Of a stretch of 64,000 nt of DNA, positions 43,113 to 51,720 are shown piece after piece. Below the pieces are notes generated by a model that saw only the letters and a program-made list of their open reading frames with translations, searched no databases and was not told where the DNA came from. This DNA comes from Mycobacterium sp. Root265 (lineage in GTDB: Bacteria > Actinomycetota > Actinomycetes > Mycobacteriales > Mycobacteriaceae): contig NZ_LMJA01000001.1 of assembly GCF_001428895.1 (NCBI RefSeq), positions 591,618 to 655,617 on the forward strand, written 5' to 3'. Positions within the stretch are counted from its first letter, which is position 1. Each line of letters opens with the position of its first letter. Both the position numbers and the translations under genes were made by a program.

Positions 43113-43757
43113 TTGGATTCCGTCAAGCGCGAGTACCGCTCCAGCCTGCGGGCCGGGCAGGCCCGGCAAACCCGGCGCACCATCGTTGCTGCCGCGACAG
43201 CGGTGTTCGTCGAGCACGGTTTCGCCTCGGCCACCATCGACGCGGTCGCCGAGGCCGCCGAGGTCAGCCGCAAGACCGTCTTCACCGCGGTGGGTGGAAA
43301 GGTTGAACTGCTCAAGACCGCCTTGGACTGGGCGATCACCGGGGACGACGAGGAAGCCACGCTCGCCGAGCGCGAAGACCTTTCCGCGGCCCTCGCCGAG
43401 AACGATCCTGCCCGCCTGCTCGAGGGTTGGGTCAACGTTCTGGTCGATGTCGCCATCCGGGTCGCCCCGCTGTTCCGTGCCCTGGAGGTCGCCGCCGACT
43501 CCGACGAGTCGGCGCGGGCCCTGTTCGAGCAGTATCAGCGTCAGCGTCTTGACGGCGCGCGCACGGTTGTCGCGCGGCTGGACGAACTGGGCGCGCTCAC
43601 CGACCGGCTCCGACGCGCTGATGCGATCGACATCGCCTGGCTGGCAGGCGATCCTGCCCTGTTCACCAGGCTGGTCGGCACCCGCGGCTGGTCACACCGG
43701 CGGTTCCGAATCTGGTTGATCCAGCTGGCCGGCAGCCAGCTGCTACGCGCGGCCTGA
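43113..43757 (+). CDS. TetR-family regulator
   Basis: 214 residues from TTG 43113, with GAGG six bases upstream. HTH at about residues 23-65 (RTIVAAATAVFVEHGFASATIDAVAEAAEVSRKTVFTAVGGK). The ligand domain is all helical and ends with WSHRRFRIWLIQLAGSQLL. It is divergent from the FAD-dependent oxidoreductase and most likely represses it. The inducer is unknown. Confidence 0.87.
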   Translation: MDSVKREYRSSLRAGQARQTRRTIVAAATAVFVEHGFASATIDAVAEAAEVSRKTVFTAVGGKVELLKTALDWAITGDDEEATLAEREDLSAALAENDPARLLEGWVNVLVDVAIRVAPLFRALEVAADSDESARALFEQYQRQRLDGARTVVARLDELGALTDRLRRADAIDIAWLAGDPALFTRLVGTRGWSHRRFRIWLIQLAGSQLLRAA

Positions 43758-43762
43758 CACCG

Positions 43763-45100
43763 TCACGAGGTCGTCAGGTAGCGCCGCCGCTCCCAGTCGG
43801 TGACCTGCTTGGAGTACTCCTGCCACTCGCTGTGCGCGATGGCCGCGAAATCCGCCACGGAATCGGCACCGAGGATCTCGGTGATGGTGTCGTCGCGCAC
43901 TGCCAGGGCCACGGCCACCGCGAGCGACTCGGGCAGCGGTGTGCCCGAGCCGTAGAGGTTGCCGCCCTCGGCCGCATCGGGCCTGCGGCCGGCCTCGATC
44001 CCGGCCACCACCGCGGCCAGCGCCGAGGCGACCAGCCAGTACGGATTGGCGTCGGCGGCGCCGGTGCGCAACTCGATGCGGTTGGCCTCCGGCGTGGCTT
44101 CCACCAGGGAACGCACCGCCGCACTGCGGTTGTCGCGGCTCCAGGTGACGGTCGCCGGGGCGAACGAATCGGGCACGAAGCGGCGGTACGCGTTCACCGA
44201 GTGCGCTCCGAAGACGGTGATGGAGGGCAGATGCTCCAGGAGTCCGGCGATGGCGAACAACGCCAGGTCGTTCTCGGTGCCACCGGTGCCCGCGAACGCG
44301 GGTTCGCCGTCGCGCCACAGCGAGATGTGCAGGTGCGCAGAGCTTCCCGATTGATCGGCGAACGGCTTGGCCATGAAACTGGCGAGCTTGCCGTGCCGGC
44401 GCGCCACCTCCTTGGCGGCGTACTTCAGCCGGGCGCTGTCGTCGGCGGCCTCCAGCGCATCGGTGTAGACGAGATTGGTCTCCACCTGGCCGGGGCCGTA
44501 CTCGGTCTGGATGCCCTCCAGCCGGGTGAAGGCACCGAGCGTCTCGTACAGATCGGACAGGATCGGGTCGAGCGCGTTCGCATTCTCCAGCGAGTAGGCG
44601 TGAATGTCATCCAGATACGTGGTGCCGTCCGGATTGAGCAGATAGAACTCGAGCTCCACCCCGACCTTGGCGGTGTAGCCGAGCCCAGCCAGCCGGTCCA
44701 GCACCCGGCGCAGCACCGCGCGCGGGTCCAGCAGCGACGGTGAACGGTCGTGCGCGAAGATATCGGAGATCACGTGCCCGACACCGGGCCGCCACGGAAC
44801 CCCGCGGAAGGTGCTGAAATCCGGCACCGCGAACACGTCCGGGTATCCGCCGTCCCAGTTCGTCAGCCGCAGACCGTCGATGACGGTGCCGTCGGCGTTC
44901 CAGCCCAGCGAGGCCTCACAGAAGGCGAACCCGCTGCCCTGGGCGCGGTCCAGGAACTGTGCCGCCGGGATTCGCTTGCCCTGCGCGTGGCCCAGCGGAT
45001 CGCTCCAGGCCACCTCGATCTCGGTGAGCGAGCCCTCCGAGAGCCGGCGCCACAGATCCGCGGCCGCAGCCGAGTCGGTGGGTCGCACCGATGCCGTCAC
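43763..45100 (-). CDS. Glutamine synthetase family protein (gamma-glutamyl ligase type)
   Basis: 445 residues from GTG 45100. The beta-grasp N-terminal region (IEVAWSDPLGHAQGKRI) is followed by the catalytic domain with VGVELEFYLLNPDG, the glutamate-binding block QTEYGPGQVETNL, FMAKPFADQSGSSAHLHISL and RSLVEATPEANRIELRTGAADANPY. It resembles GlnA4/PuuA-type enzymes that glutamylate polyamines or amines, more than GlnA1. The GTG overlaps the TGA of the upstream amino acid permease in GTGA, so the pair is translationally coupled and probably imports then glutamylates one amine. Confidence 0.88.
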   Translation of the reverse strand: MTASVRPTDSAAAADLWRRLSEGSLTEIEVAWSDPLGHAQGKRIPAAQFLDRAQGSGFAFCEASLGWNADGTVIDGLRLTNWDGGYPDVFAVPDFSTFRGVPWRPGVGHVISDIFAHDRSPSLLDPRAVLRRVLDRLAGLGYTAKVGVELEFYLLNPDGTTYLDDIHAYSLENANALDPILSDLYETLGAFTRLEGIQTEYGPGQVETNLVYTDALEAADDSARLKYAAKEVARRHGKLASFMAKPFADQSGSSAHLHISLWRDGEPAFAGTGGTENDLALFAIAGLLEHLPSITVFGAHSVNAYRRFVPDSFAPATVTWSRDNRSAAVRSLVEATPEANRIELRTGAADANPYWLVASALAAVVAGIEAGRRPDAAEGGNLYGSGTPLPESLAVAVALAVRDDTITEILGADSVADFAAIAHSEWQEYSKQVTDWERRRYLTTS

Positions 45101-46533
45101 GACCGCACGACCCCGGCCGGATCGCCGACCCGGCGGCCGATGACGGCGCCCACGATGAACGCCACCACCAGCAGTCCGACGATGCCCCAGCCCAGCGCAT
45201 TCGAGCCGGCGAGCCCCTCCAGGTTCGTCAGGATGAGCACCAGTGTGACGCCCAGTCCGAGCAGCCCGAGCGCCGGTGCGATGCGCACCCGCCACTGCGA
45301 GTAGCCGCGGCGGTCGCGGGCGAAGAACACCAGCACCGCCACGCTGGTGGCGATCAGCAGCACCACGAAACCGACCGTGGTGGCCGCCGCGAACCAGGTG
45401 TAGAACTGCGTGACGGGATCGAGCCCGAACAGCACGGCCAGCGCGATGCTGATCGCGACGACGCCCGAGATCCACAGCGACGCCTTGTGCGGGGACCCGT
45501 GTGCAGCGTGCGCAATGCCGAGCGACTGGGGCAGCACGCGGTGCTGCGAGAGCGCGAACACGTAGCGCGACGCGACGTTGTGGAACGCCAGGATGCAGGC
45601 GAACAGGCTGGTGAAGTAGAGCACCGTGATGATGTCGTTGCCTGCGGTCTTGATGTAGGTCTGCGCGACGTCCGACAGGAACGTGCCGCCGGAATCCGTC
45701 GCCTGGGTGACGGCCTGCGTGTCGCCCCACGCCGAGATCAGCGCCCAGCTGGTGACGGCGTAGAAGGCGCCGATCAGGATCAGCGCCGCATAAGTGGCGC
45801 GGGGAATGGTGCGTTCCGGATCCTTCGCCTCGTCGCGGAAGATCGCCGTCGCCTCGAAACCGATGTAGCTCAGCATCGCGAACAGCAGTCCGATGCCGAG
45901 CGAGCCGGAGAACACCGTCGACGGGTTGACGATGCCGGTGGACAGCCCGTCGTCACCGCCGCCGCGCGCCACGATGATCAGGTCGAGGACGAGGATGATC
46001 GCGATCTCCGCGGTGAGCAGCACGCCCAGCACGCGGCTGGACAGCTGGATGTTGCGGTAGCCCAGGAACGTCGTTACCGCGAACGCGATGGCGGCGAGCA
46101 CCCACCACGGGATCTCGGTCCCACCGAACAGCGTCACGACGCCGACCCCGGCCGGCCCGAGCAGCCCGTACACCCCGGCCTCCAGGGCGACGTAGCTCAC
46201 GAGCGCGACGAAGCCGAAACCGATTCCGGTCGAGAAGCCAAGGGAATGACGGACATACGAGAAGAAGGCGCCCGCCTCCTCGACGAACGGGGTCAACGCG
46301 GTGAAACCGACCGCGAACAGCAGCAGGATGAGCGTCGACACGACGAAGGTCGCCGGGAACCCGGCACCATTACCACCGGCGATTCCCAGCGGAAAGACGC
46401 CGCCGACGACGCCGAGCGGGGCCGCCGCGGCCACCACCATGAACACGATGGATGCCACACCCAGGTTACCGCGCAGCTTGCGCTCCCCCGGTGGGCCGCT
46501 CAGTTGCTCAGGTACAGCCGTGATTTCAGACAT
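45097..46533 (-). CDS. APC-superfamily amino acid permease
   Basis: 478 residues from ATG 46533, with GGAAGAG upstream. About twelve TM segments with the APC motif region LRGNLGVASIVFMVVAAAAPLGVVGGVFPLGI, then FEEAGAFFSYVRHSLGF-like helix 3 and EATAIFRDEAKDPERTIPRATY. It is upstream of and overlapping with the GlnA4/PuuA-like ligase, a pairing typical of amine or polyamine uptake and catabolism. Located in the cytoplasmic membrane. The substrate is inferred from context only. Confidence 0.9.
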   Translation of the reverse strand: MSEITAVPEQLSGPPGERKLRGNLGVASIVFMVVAAAAPLGVVGGVFPLGIAGGNGAGFPATFVVSTLILLLFAVGFTALTPFVEEAGAFFSYVRHSLGFSTGIGFGFVALVSYVALEAGVYGLLGPAGVGVVTLFGGTEIPWWVLAAIAFAVTTFLGYRNIQLSSRVLGVLLTAEIAIILVLDLIIVARGGGDDGLSTGIVNPSTVFSGSLGIGLLFAMLSYIGFEATAIFRDEAKDPERTIPRATYAALILIGAFYAVTSWALISAWGDTQAVTQATDSGGTFLSDVAQTYIKTAGNDIITVLYFTSLFACILAFHNVASRYVFALSQHRVLPQSLGIAHAAHGSPHKASLWISGVVAISIALAVLFGLDPVTQFYTWFAAATTVGFVVLLIATSVAVLVFFARDRRGYSQWRVRIAPALGLLGLGVTLVLILTNLEGLAGSNALGWGIVGLLVVAFIVGAVIGRRVGDPAGVVRS

Positions 46534-46646
46534 GGGGAACCGCTCTTCCTGCTGGCCGGATGATGCTGTCGCGACCGTGGGGCGGTCACGCCGCGACAAC
46601 CACCGCTGCATTCACCGTGCGTTAAAGGGCGTAACAATCGGACACA

Positions 46647-47447
46647 TTGGGCGACGTTGCAATCGACGCAGACATCAGTACCCTTCGGGACATGTTGACG
46701 AGCAGCGTGCGGTCGGTCAGCACGAAAGGCCAACGCCCCCTTAGGGTCGGCGCTACACCCGTGCCGCATGCGGAGATCCTGGAGAACATCCGCCAGCACC
46801 TGGCCGCCGCCGGCATCGACCTGCAGGTGACCGTGTTCGACAGCTTCGACGAGCCCAACGACTGGCTCGCGGCCGGCAGACTGCACGCAAATTACTTCCA
46901 GTACCTGCCATTTCTGCACGAATTCAACCGCCGCAGCCGCAGCGCACTGGTGCCGGTGGTGGCCGTGCACATCGAGCCTTTCGGCCTGTACTCCAGCCGG
47001 GTCACCCAGCTCGCCGCGCTACCGGAGTACGCCGAAATCGCGCTGCCCGCGGACCCGGTGAATGCGGATCGCTCGCTGATGATGCTGGACCGGCTCGGGC
47101 TGATCCACTGCCGACCCGATTCCGGGCAGCTCGCCACCGCGACCGATGTCCGCGCCAATCCGGGCCGGCTGGTGTTCAAGGAGCTCACCAGCTGGACACT
47201 GCCCTCTGCCCTCGACGATTTCGACGCGGTGTTCCTGTTCGGCAACCAGGCAATGGAACGCAATGTGCACACCGACACCGCCTTGCACTGCGACCGGGGT
47301 GACCCGACCTACGCCGAATACCTGGTGACGACGGCGCACGACCAGGCCAATCCCGATGTCGGTGTGCTGGCCGGTCTGCTGACCGGGGCAGCCACCAGGC
47401 AGTTCATCGAGCTGACCTACGCCGGACAGGTGACCCCGGCATTCTGA
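46647..47447 (+). CDS. NlpA/MetQ-like substrate-binding domain protein without signal peptide
   Basis: 266 residues at most; ATG 46647 and ATG 46692 are both possible. The sequence LRVGATPVPHAEILENIRQHLAAAGIDLQVTVFDSFDEPNDWLAAGRLHANYFQYLPFL is the MetQ/NlpA periplasmic methionine-binding pattern. No signal peptide, lipobox or TM segment precedes it, and no metN or metI gene is adjacent, so it is either cytoplasmic or has lost its leader. It is divergent from the permease gene. A role in methionine sensing is conceivable but unproven. Confidence 0.7.
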   Translation: MGDVAIDADISTLRDMLTSSVRSVSTKGQRPLRVGATPVPHAEILENIRQHLAAAGIDLQVTVFDSFDEPNDWLAAGRLHANYFQYLPFLHEFNRRSRSALVPVVAVHIEPFGLYSSRVTQLAALPEYAEIALPADPVNADRSLMMLDRLGLIHCRPDSGQLATATDVRANPGRLVFKELTSWTLPSALDDFDAVFLFGNQAMERNVHTDTALHCDRGDPTYAEYLVTTAHDQANPDVGVLAGLLTGAATRQFIELTYAGQVTPAF

Positions 47448-47508
47448 GTTGCGCTCACGCCGCGGCAAACCCTGACCGGGCGGCGCCTGCTGCGGCACCG
47501 TAGGTGGC

Positions 47509-48081
47509 GTGTACCAAGCTAGCCCGCCTCCGGCTCCCGACGCGACCGCGTCGGTGCAGGTGGTCCTGGTGCTCGACGTGCCCGCCGGATTCCCCGAATT
47601 GCCCTCCCGCACCGCGCAACTCGCCGATGAGTTCGGCCGCGTCATCGCGAACTCGGTGCCGGGTGTGCGGGCCCGTGCGGCGATCATCGCGACGGCCGAT
47701 GAGGTGCCTGCCGCGAGGCGTGCCGCGGTGTCCGAGCCTTTCGACGGTCTGCTGATCGACCGGGCCGGCCGCGATGTTCGCGTCCGCGGGGTGCCGGTGC
47801 GGTTGAGCTACCGCGAGTTCGAATTGCTGTGCTTCCTGGCCGAGCATCCGCGGCAGCCGATGTCGCGCGCGCGGCTGATGCGTGAGGTGTGGGACGACGC
47901 CCGGGTTCCCCTGGATCCCGAGATGTCGGGCCGCACCGTGGACACCCATGTGCGCAGGCTGCGGGTCAAGCTCGGCGGCTATTGCGGTGTCATCACCACC
48001 ATCCGGGGACGTGGGTACCGGTTCGATGCGGGTGCCGACGTGCGTTATGTCCCGGCCGCCGTGGACCGTTACCGGGCGTGA
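47509..48081 (+). CDS. Receiverless winged-helix regulator (OmpR/PhoB DNA-binding type)
   Basis: 190 residues from GTG 47509. The C-terminal 100 residues are a Trans_reg_C winged helix (VRLSYREFELLCFLAEHPRQPMSRARLMREVW, GRTVDTHVRRLRVKLG, ITTIRGRGYRFD). The N-terminal 85 residues are not a receiver domain, since no phospho-acceptor Asp or conserved Lys is seen; they read as a small alpha/beta domain. No histidine kinase is nearby. It likely acts as an orphan regulator. Confidence 0.87.
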   Translation: MYQASPPPAPDATASVQVVLVLDVPAGFPELPSRTAQLADEFGRVIANSVPGVRARAAIIATADEVPAARRAAVSEPFDGLLIDRAGRDVRVRGVPVRLSYREFELLCFLAEHPRQPMSRARLMREVWDDARVPLDPEMSGRTVDTHVRRLRVKLGGYCGVITTIRGRGYRFDAGADVRYVPAAVDRYRA

Positions 48082-48084
48082 CGC

Positions 48085-48495
48085 CTACAGGGCGGCTGTC
48101 AGCGGTCCGGCCGAGCGACAGAAGGTGACCGGCGGGCTACCGGCGTTGGCGCAGCTGCGGCCGGTGGCCACATAACTGGCCCCCGGGGTGTAGGGCGCAA
48201 AGTTCACCCGTGCGGTGCCCGGCCCTTCGGCCTGCACACAGACCGGCGCGACGGTGCTGCCCACCCGCTGCAGGCAGGCGACCTGCAGCTGCGGCTCGGC
48301 CCGGTTGCAGGCCCCCGGCGAAGCCGAGGCCGACACCATGGCGGTCCCGGACACGTCGATCACCTGCGGTGCCGACAGTGTTGTCGCACAGCCCGGGTCT
48401 CCGGGTGCCGCGGCGGCATGGCCCGCGCCGCTGAGTGCGGCCACCACCACGACGGGTATCGCGAGCCCGGGCCACATCACAGCGGAGACCAACAT
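48085..48495 (-). CDS. Small secreted cysteine-rich protein
   Basis: 136 residues. A signal peptide (MWPGLAIPVVVVAALSGAGHAAAAPG) precedes a mature domain of about 105 residues with six cysteines, enough for three disulfides. Blocks are VACLQRVGSTVAPVCVQAEG and YVATGRSCANAG. No family is recognised. It converges on the winged-helix regulator with a three-base gap. Confidence 0.6.
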   Translation of the reverse strand: MLVSAVMWPGLAIPVVVVAALSGAGHAAAAPGDPGCATTLSAPQVIDVSGTAMVSASASPGACNRAEPQLQVACLQRVGSTVAPVCVQAEGPGTARVNFAPYTPGASYVATGRSCANAGSPPVTFCRSAGPLTAAL

Positions 48496-48551
48496 GTCAG
48501 GAATCGTATGGCACCGATGCGCCGTCCATGTCCGGCTGCGAGATTTCGGTG

Positions 48552-49658
48552 TCAGCGCCGGGCGAGGACGTCGAGCATGCCGGCGGCCGCGCGGGGCCAG
48601 GTGAATTGCTCGGCGCGGCGGCGGGCGTTGCTACGGCGCGGTCCTTCGGGCCGGGAGATGACGGAGGTGACCGCCCGCGCGATGGCCGCCGGATCGTTGT
48701 CGGCGGTCGCGCCACTGTCGGCGGTCAGGATCTCGGCGAGCGCCGAGGTGCGCGACACCACCGCGGGGGTGCCGCAGGCCAGTGCCTCCAGTGCCGCCAG
48801 GCCGAAGGTCTCGTGCGGGCCCGGCGCCAGGGCGACGTCCGCGGAGGCCAGGATCCCGGCGACGGTGTCGCGGCATCCGATGTACCCGGTGAAGTCCACG
48901 GGCAGCCCGGCGGCCTGACGTTCCAGTCGGGTCCGCAACGGCCCCTCCCCGACCACCACCAGACGCGCGTCGACACCTGAATCACGCAGTGCACCAACGG
49001 TATCGATGCTCCGGTGGGCATGTTTCTCCACCGACAGCCTGCCGCAGTGCACCAACAGGGTCTGTTCCGGTTGCGCCCACCGGCTGCGCAGCTGCGCGCT
49101 GCGGTGCCGGGGATGGAACTGATCGAGGTCCACGCCGAGCGGGACGGTGACGACATTGTCCGCACCGATTCGGTCGAACTCCGCACGGGCAAACGCCGTG
49201 GTGCAGACCACGGCGTCGTAGTTGCGCGCGGTGCGGCGATTGGCGATGTCGGCGACCGCGCGGGCAGCACGCGGTGGAAGGATCTGCCCGACGAGGCGGT
49301 CCAGCCGTTCATGGGAGATCATCACGGTCGCGACGCCGTGCCGTCTGCCCCACGGGCCGAGCGAGCGCAACGTCAGCCGGTCGGACACCTCAAGTGCGTC
49401 GGGTGCCAGTTCGGCCAGTAGCGCGGTGACCGGGCCGGGCAGCACGGCGCGGTAACCACCGGTCAAGGGAATCAGCCGTGCCGGCAGCGACAGCCGGGTG
49501 ACACCCGAGTCCAGGATGTGTCGGGACGGACGGTCGCCGGGCACCACGAGGGTGACCTCATGGCCGGCCGCGGTGTACTCGGCACCGAGTCGGTCGATGG
49601 CGGTCCGCAGGCCCCCGGACCGCGGACCGTAGAAGTTCGCGACCTGGACGACTCGCAT
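48552..49658 (-). CDS. GT4-family glycosyltransferase, PimC-like mannosyltransferase
   Basis: 368 residues from ATG 49658. GT-B fold: N-terminal RVVQVANFYGPRSGGLRTAIDRLG and C-terminal CGRLSVEKHAHRSIDTV, VVGEGPLRTRL, and the sugar-nucleotide block PGPHETFGLAALEALACGTPAVVS with the conserved EX7E-like pattern. It resembles the alpha-mannosyltransferase PimC, described in some M. tuberculosis strains, as I remember it. The acceptor here is probably a phosphatidylinositol mannoside or related glycolipid, cytoplasmic face of the membrane. The exact linkage is uncertain. Confidence 0.85.
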   Translation of the reverse strand: MRVVQVANFYGPRSGGLRTAIDRLGAEYTAAGHEVTLVVPGDRPSRHILDSGVTRLSLPARLIPLTGGYRAVLPGPVTALLAELAPDALEVSDRLTLRSLGPWGRRHGVATVMISHERLDRLVGQILPPRAARAVADIANRRTARNYDAVVCTTAFARAEFDRIGADNVVTVPLGVDLDQFHPRHRSAQLRSRWAQPEQTLLVHCGRLSVEKHAHRSIDTVGALRDSGVDARLVVVGEGPLRTRLERQAAGLPVDFTGYIGCRDTVAGILASADVALAPGPHETFGLAALEALACGTPAVVSRTSALAEILTADSGATADNDPAAIARAVTSVISRPEGPRRSNARRRAEQFTWPRAAAGMLDVLARR

Positions 49659-49786
49659 GTGCCCATCACAGCCGCCACCCATGTGCGGTCGAACACGCCC
49701 GCCCTACCAGTGTGTTAACTCAGGGTGAATGTGCGCTATGCGGGTTCGCCCACGAGGTTCGGTGTCCACGCGCATACTTTGCGTCC

Positions 49787-50713
49787 ATGGCCGGATTACC
49801 GGGCCCCGGGGCGCTTCGCGGCCGGGTTGCCGTCGTGGCCGGCGCCACTCGAGGCGCCGGCCGGGGTATCGCTGCGGCCTTGGGCGAAGCCGGGGCGACC
49901 GTCATCTGCACCGGCCGCACCAGCGTCACCGGACGCGGAGGTTCGGACTATGACCGCCCGGAAACCATCGAAGAGACTGCGGCACTGGTGGATTCGCTGG
50001 GCGGAACCGGCGTGGCGATCCAGGTCGACCATCTGATTCCCGACCAGGTTCGCGCGCTCGCGGACCGTCTTCGCGACGAGTACGGGACCATCGACATCCT
50101 GGTGAACGACATCTGGGGCGCGGAGGTGCTGAAGGGCCCGCCGGCGACCTGGGGACGGCCGATGTGGGAGCACGACCTCGATGACGGGCTGCGCATCATC
50201 GATCTCGGGGTCCGCACGCACCTGATCACCTCGCATTGCCTGTTACCACTGATGGTCACCCGCCCCGGCGGTCTGCTGGTGGAAATCACCGATGGCACAA
50301 CCGAATACAACGCCGACACGTTCCGGCTGTCGGTTTTCTACGATCTCGCCAAGTTGGCCGTCAACCGGCTCGCCTTCAGCCACGGACACGAACTGCGGCA
50401 GGTCGGCGCGACCGCCGTCGCCGTCAGCCCCGGCTGGCTGCGTTCGGAGATGATGCTGGACAACTACGGGGTGACCGAGGACAACTGGCGCACGGCACTG
50501 CATGCCGGTCGCGATGACGGTTACCCGAGTGCGCCGCCGGGATTCGCCGAGTCGGAGACACCGCGGTTCGCCGGGCGTGGGGTGGCCGCGATCGCGGCCG
50601 ACGAGATGCGGGCGCGCTGGAATCAGCGATCGGTGACCTCGGTGGAGCTGGCCAGGGAGTACGGCTTCACCGATATCGACGGCTACTGCCCGGACGGGTG
50701 GGGCACGACCTGA
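49787..50713 (+). CDS. Short-chain dehydrogenase/reductase
   Basis: 308 residues from ATG 49787. Cofactor motif VVAGATRGAGRGIA, then NDIWGAEV in place of the usual NNAG, an active-site pattern VEITDGTTEYNADTF followed by FYDLAKLAVNRLAF (YxxxK present). The NAG-to-NDIW change matches an SDR subgroup common in actinobacteria. It has a longer C-terminus than classical SDRs. The substrate is unknown. Cytoplasmic. Confidence 0.85.
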   Translation: MAGLPGPGALRGRVAVVAGATRGAGRGIAAALGEAGATVICTGRTSVTGRGGSDYDRPETIEETAALVDSLGGTGVAIQVDHLIPDQVRALADRLRDEYGTIDILVNDIWGAEVLKGPPATWGRPMWEHDLDDGLRIIDLGVRTHLITSHCLLPLMVTRPGGLLVEITDGTTEYNADTFRLSVFYDLAKLAVNRLAFSHGHELRQVGATAVAVSPGWLRSEMMLDNYGVTEDNWRTALHAGRDDGYPSAPPGFAESETPRFAGRGVAAIAADEMRARWNQRSVTSVELAREYGFTDIDGYCPDGWGTT

Positions 50714-50719
50714 GCGAGG

Positions 50720-51625
50720 TCACCCGACGTGCGTGGACAGCCAGTCCAAGGTCCGTCGCCACGCGTCGGCCGCGGCGCCGGCGTCGTACCGGTCACCGGT
50801 GTCGTTGAAGAAGGCGTGGTTGGCCCCGGGCTCGGTCACCAGTTCGTGGACCAGCCCGGCCCGCTCCAGCGCGGCCCGGGCGATCGGTTCGCTCGCATTG
50901 ACCCGCTGGTCGAGCTCACCGTAGAAGCCGAGCACGGCGACGTCTTTCGAGCCGGCGAAGTCCGGGTTGTCGGGGGTGGGCCCGTAGAACGGGAGGGCCG
51001 CGGACAGTTCGGGCGTGCCTGCGGCCAACAGCCGCCACACCAGTCCGCCGCCCATGCAGAAGCCGATGGCCGCGACCTTGGCCCCCGGGGTGCGCGCCGA
51101 GACCTCGGCGATCCCCGACTTCAGGTCGGCGACCATGTCCTCAGGCGCGCGGTTGCCCAGTGCGGCGGTCGCCTCGGCGGGGTCGGCGAAGGTGGCGGTG
51201 CCGCCGTTCCCGGAGAGGAGGTCGATCGCGAGGCTTGAGTAGCCGACGCCGGCGAGGCGGCCGGCAACGGTGCGTACCCAGTCGTTGAGGCCCTTGTTCT
51301 CGTGGATCACCAGGACCGCGCCCTTGGGTTCGGCCGCCTGTGCCCACGCTCCCTGCAGTTCACCCTTGGGGCCGGCCCAGGTGATCGCGGCGGTTTGCAG
51401 GGCGGTGTCCATCCCCGGCGGGGTGGACACCGGCGCGGTGGGCGTCTCGGTCGACGTCGGACTCGGCTGGGCGGAGTTCGATCCGCAGGCCGCGATCAGG
51501 GCGGTTGCCGCGGCCGTGCCCACGCCCAGCAGCGCGAGCCGGCGCATCGCTTCCCGTCGGGACAGCAGCCCATCGACATGGTCGGTGGCGATCTCTTCGG
51601 CGATATAGCGCTGCAAAGGAGTCAC
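50720..51625 (-). CDS. Dienelactone hydrolase-family lipoprotein
   Basis: 301 residues. An RR-containing leader (REAMRRLALLGVGTAAATALIAAC) ends with a lipobox-like LIAAC, so it is likely exported, possibly through Tat, and lipidated at that Cys. The DLH domain has VLVIHENKGLNDWVRTVAGRLA, the nucleophile elbow GFCMGGG with Cys, a late Asp (GELDQRVNASEP) and ANHAFFN with His. The triad is complete. A substrate lactone or ester outside the membrane is expected. It is divergent from the deacylase gene. Confidence 0.85.
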   Translation of the reverse strand: MTPLQRYIAEEIATDHVDGLLSRREAMRRLALLGVGTAAATALIAACGSNSAQPSPTSTETPTAPVSTPPGMDTALQTAAITWAGPKGELQGAWAQAAEPKGAVLVIHENKGLNDWVRTVAGRLAGVGYSSLAIDLLSGNGGTATFADPAEATAALGNRAPEDMVADLKSGIAEVSARTPGAKVAAIGFCMGGGLVWRLLAAGTPELSAALPFYGPTPDNPDFAGSKDVAVLGFYGELDQRVNASEPIARAALERAGLVHELVTEPGANHAFFNDTGDRYDAGAAADAWRRTLDWLSTHVG

Positions 51626-51720
51626 GGTGTCGATTATGCGCCGCCGGCACAGTAGACACCTTTTGGAATCTGTTCACGATTTTCGTTGACACCCCTGCAC
51701 CGCACTGCTCTGATGTCTGG

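Noticed and set aside
43763-45730. A 655-codon version of the glutamine synthetase-like gene
   Set aside because: The first 210 residues are Arg/Gly/His-rich shadow of the permease. The GTG at 45100 gives the correct family N-terminus and the GTGA overlap.
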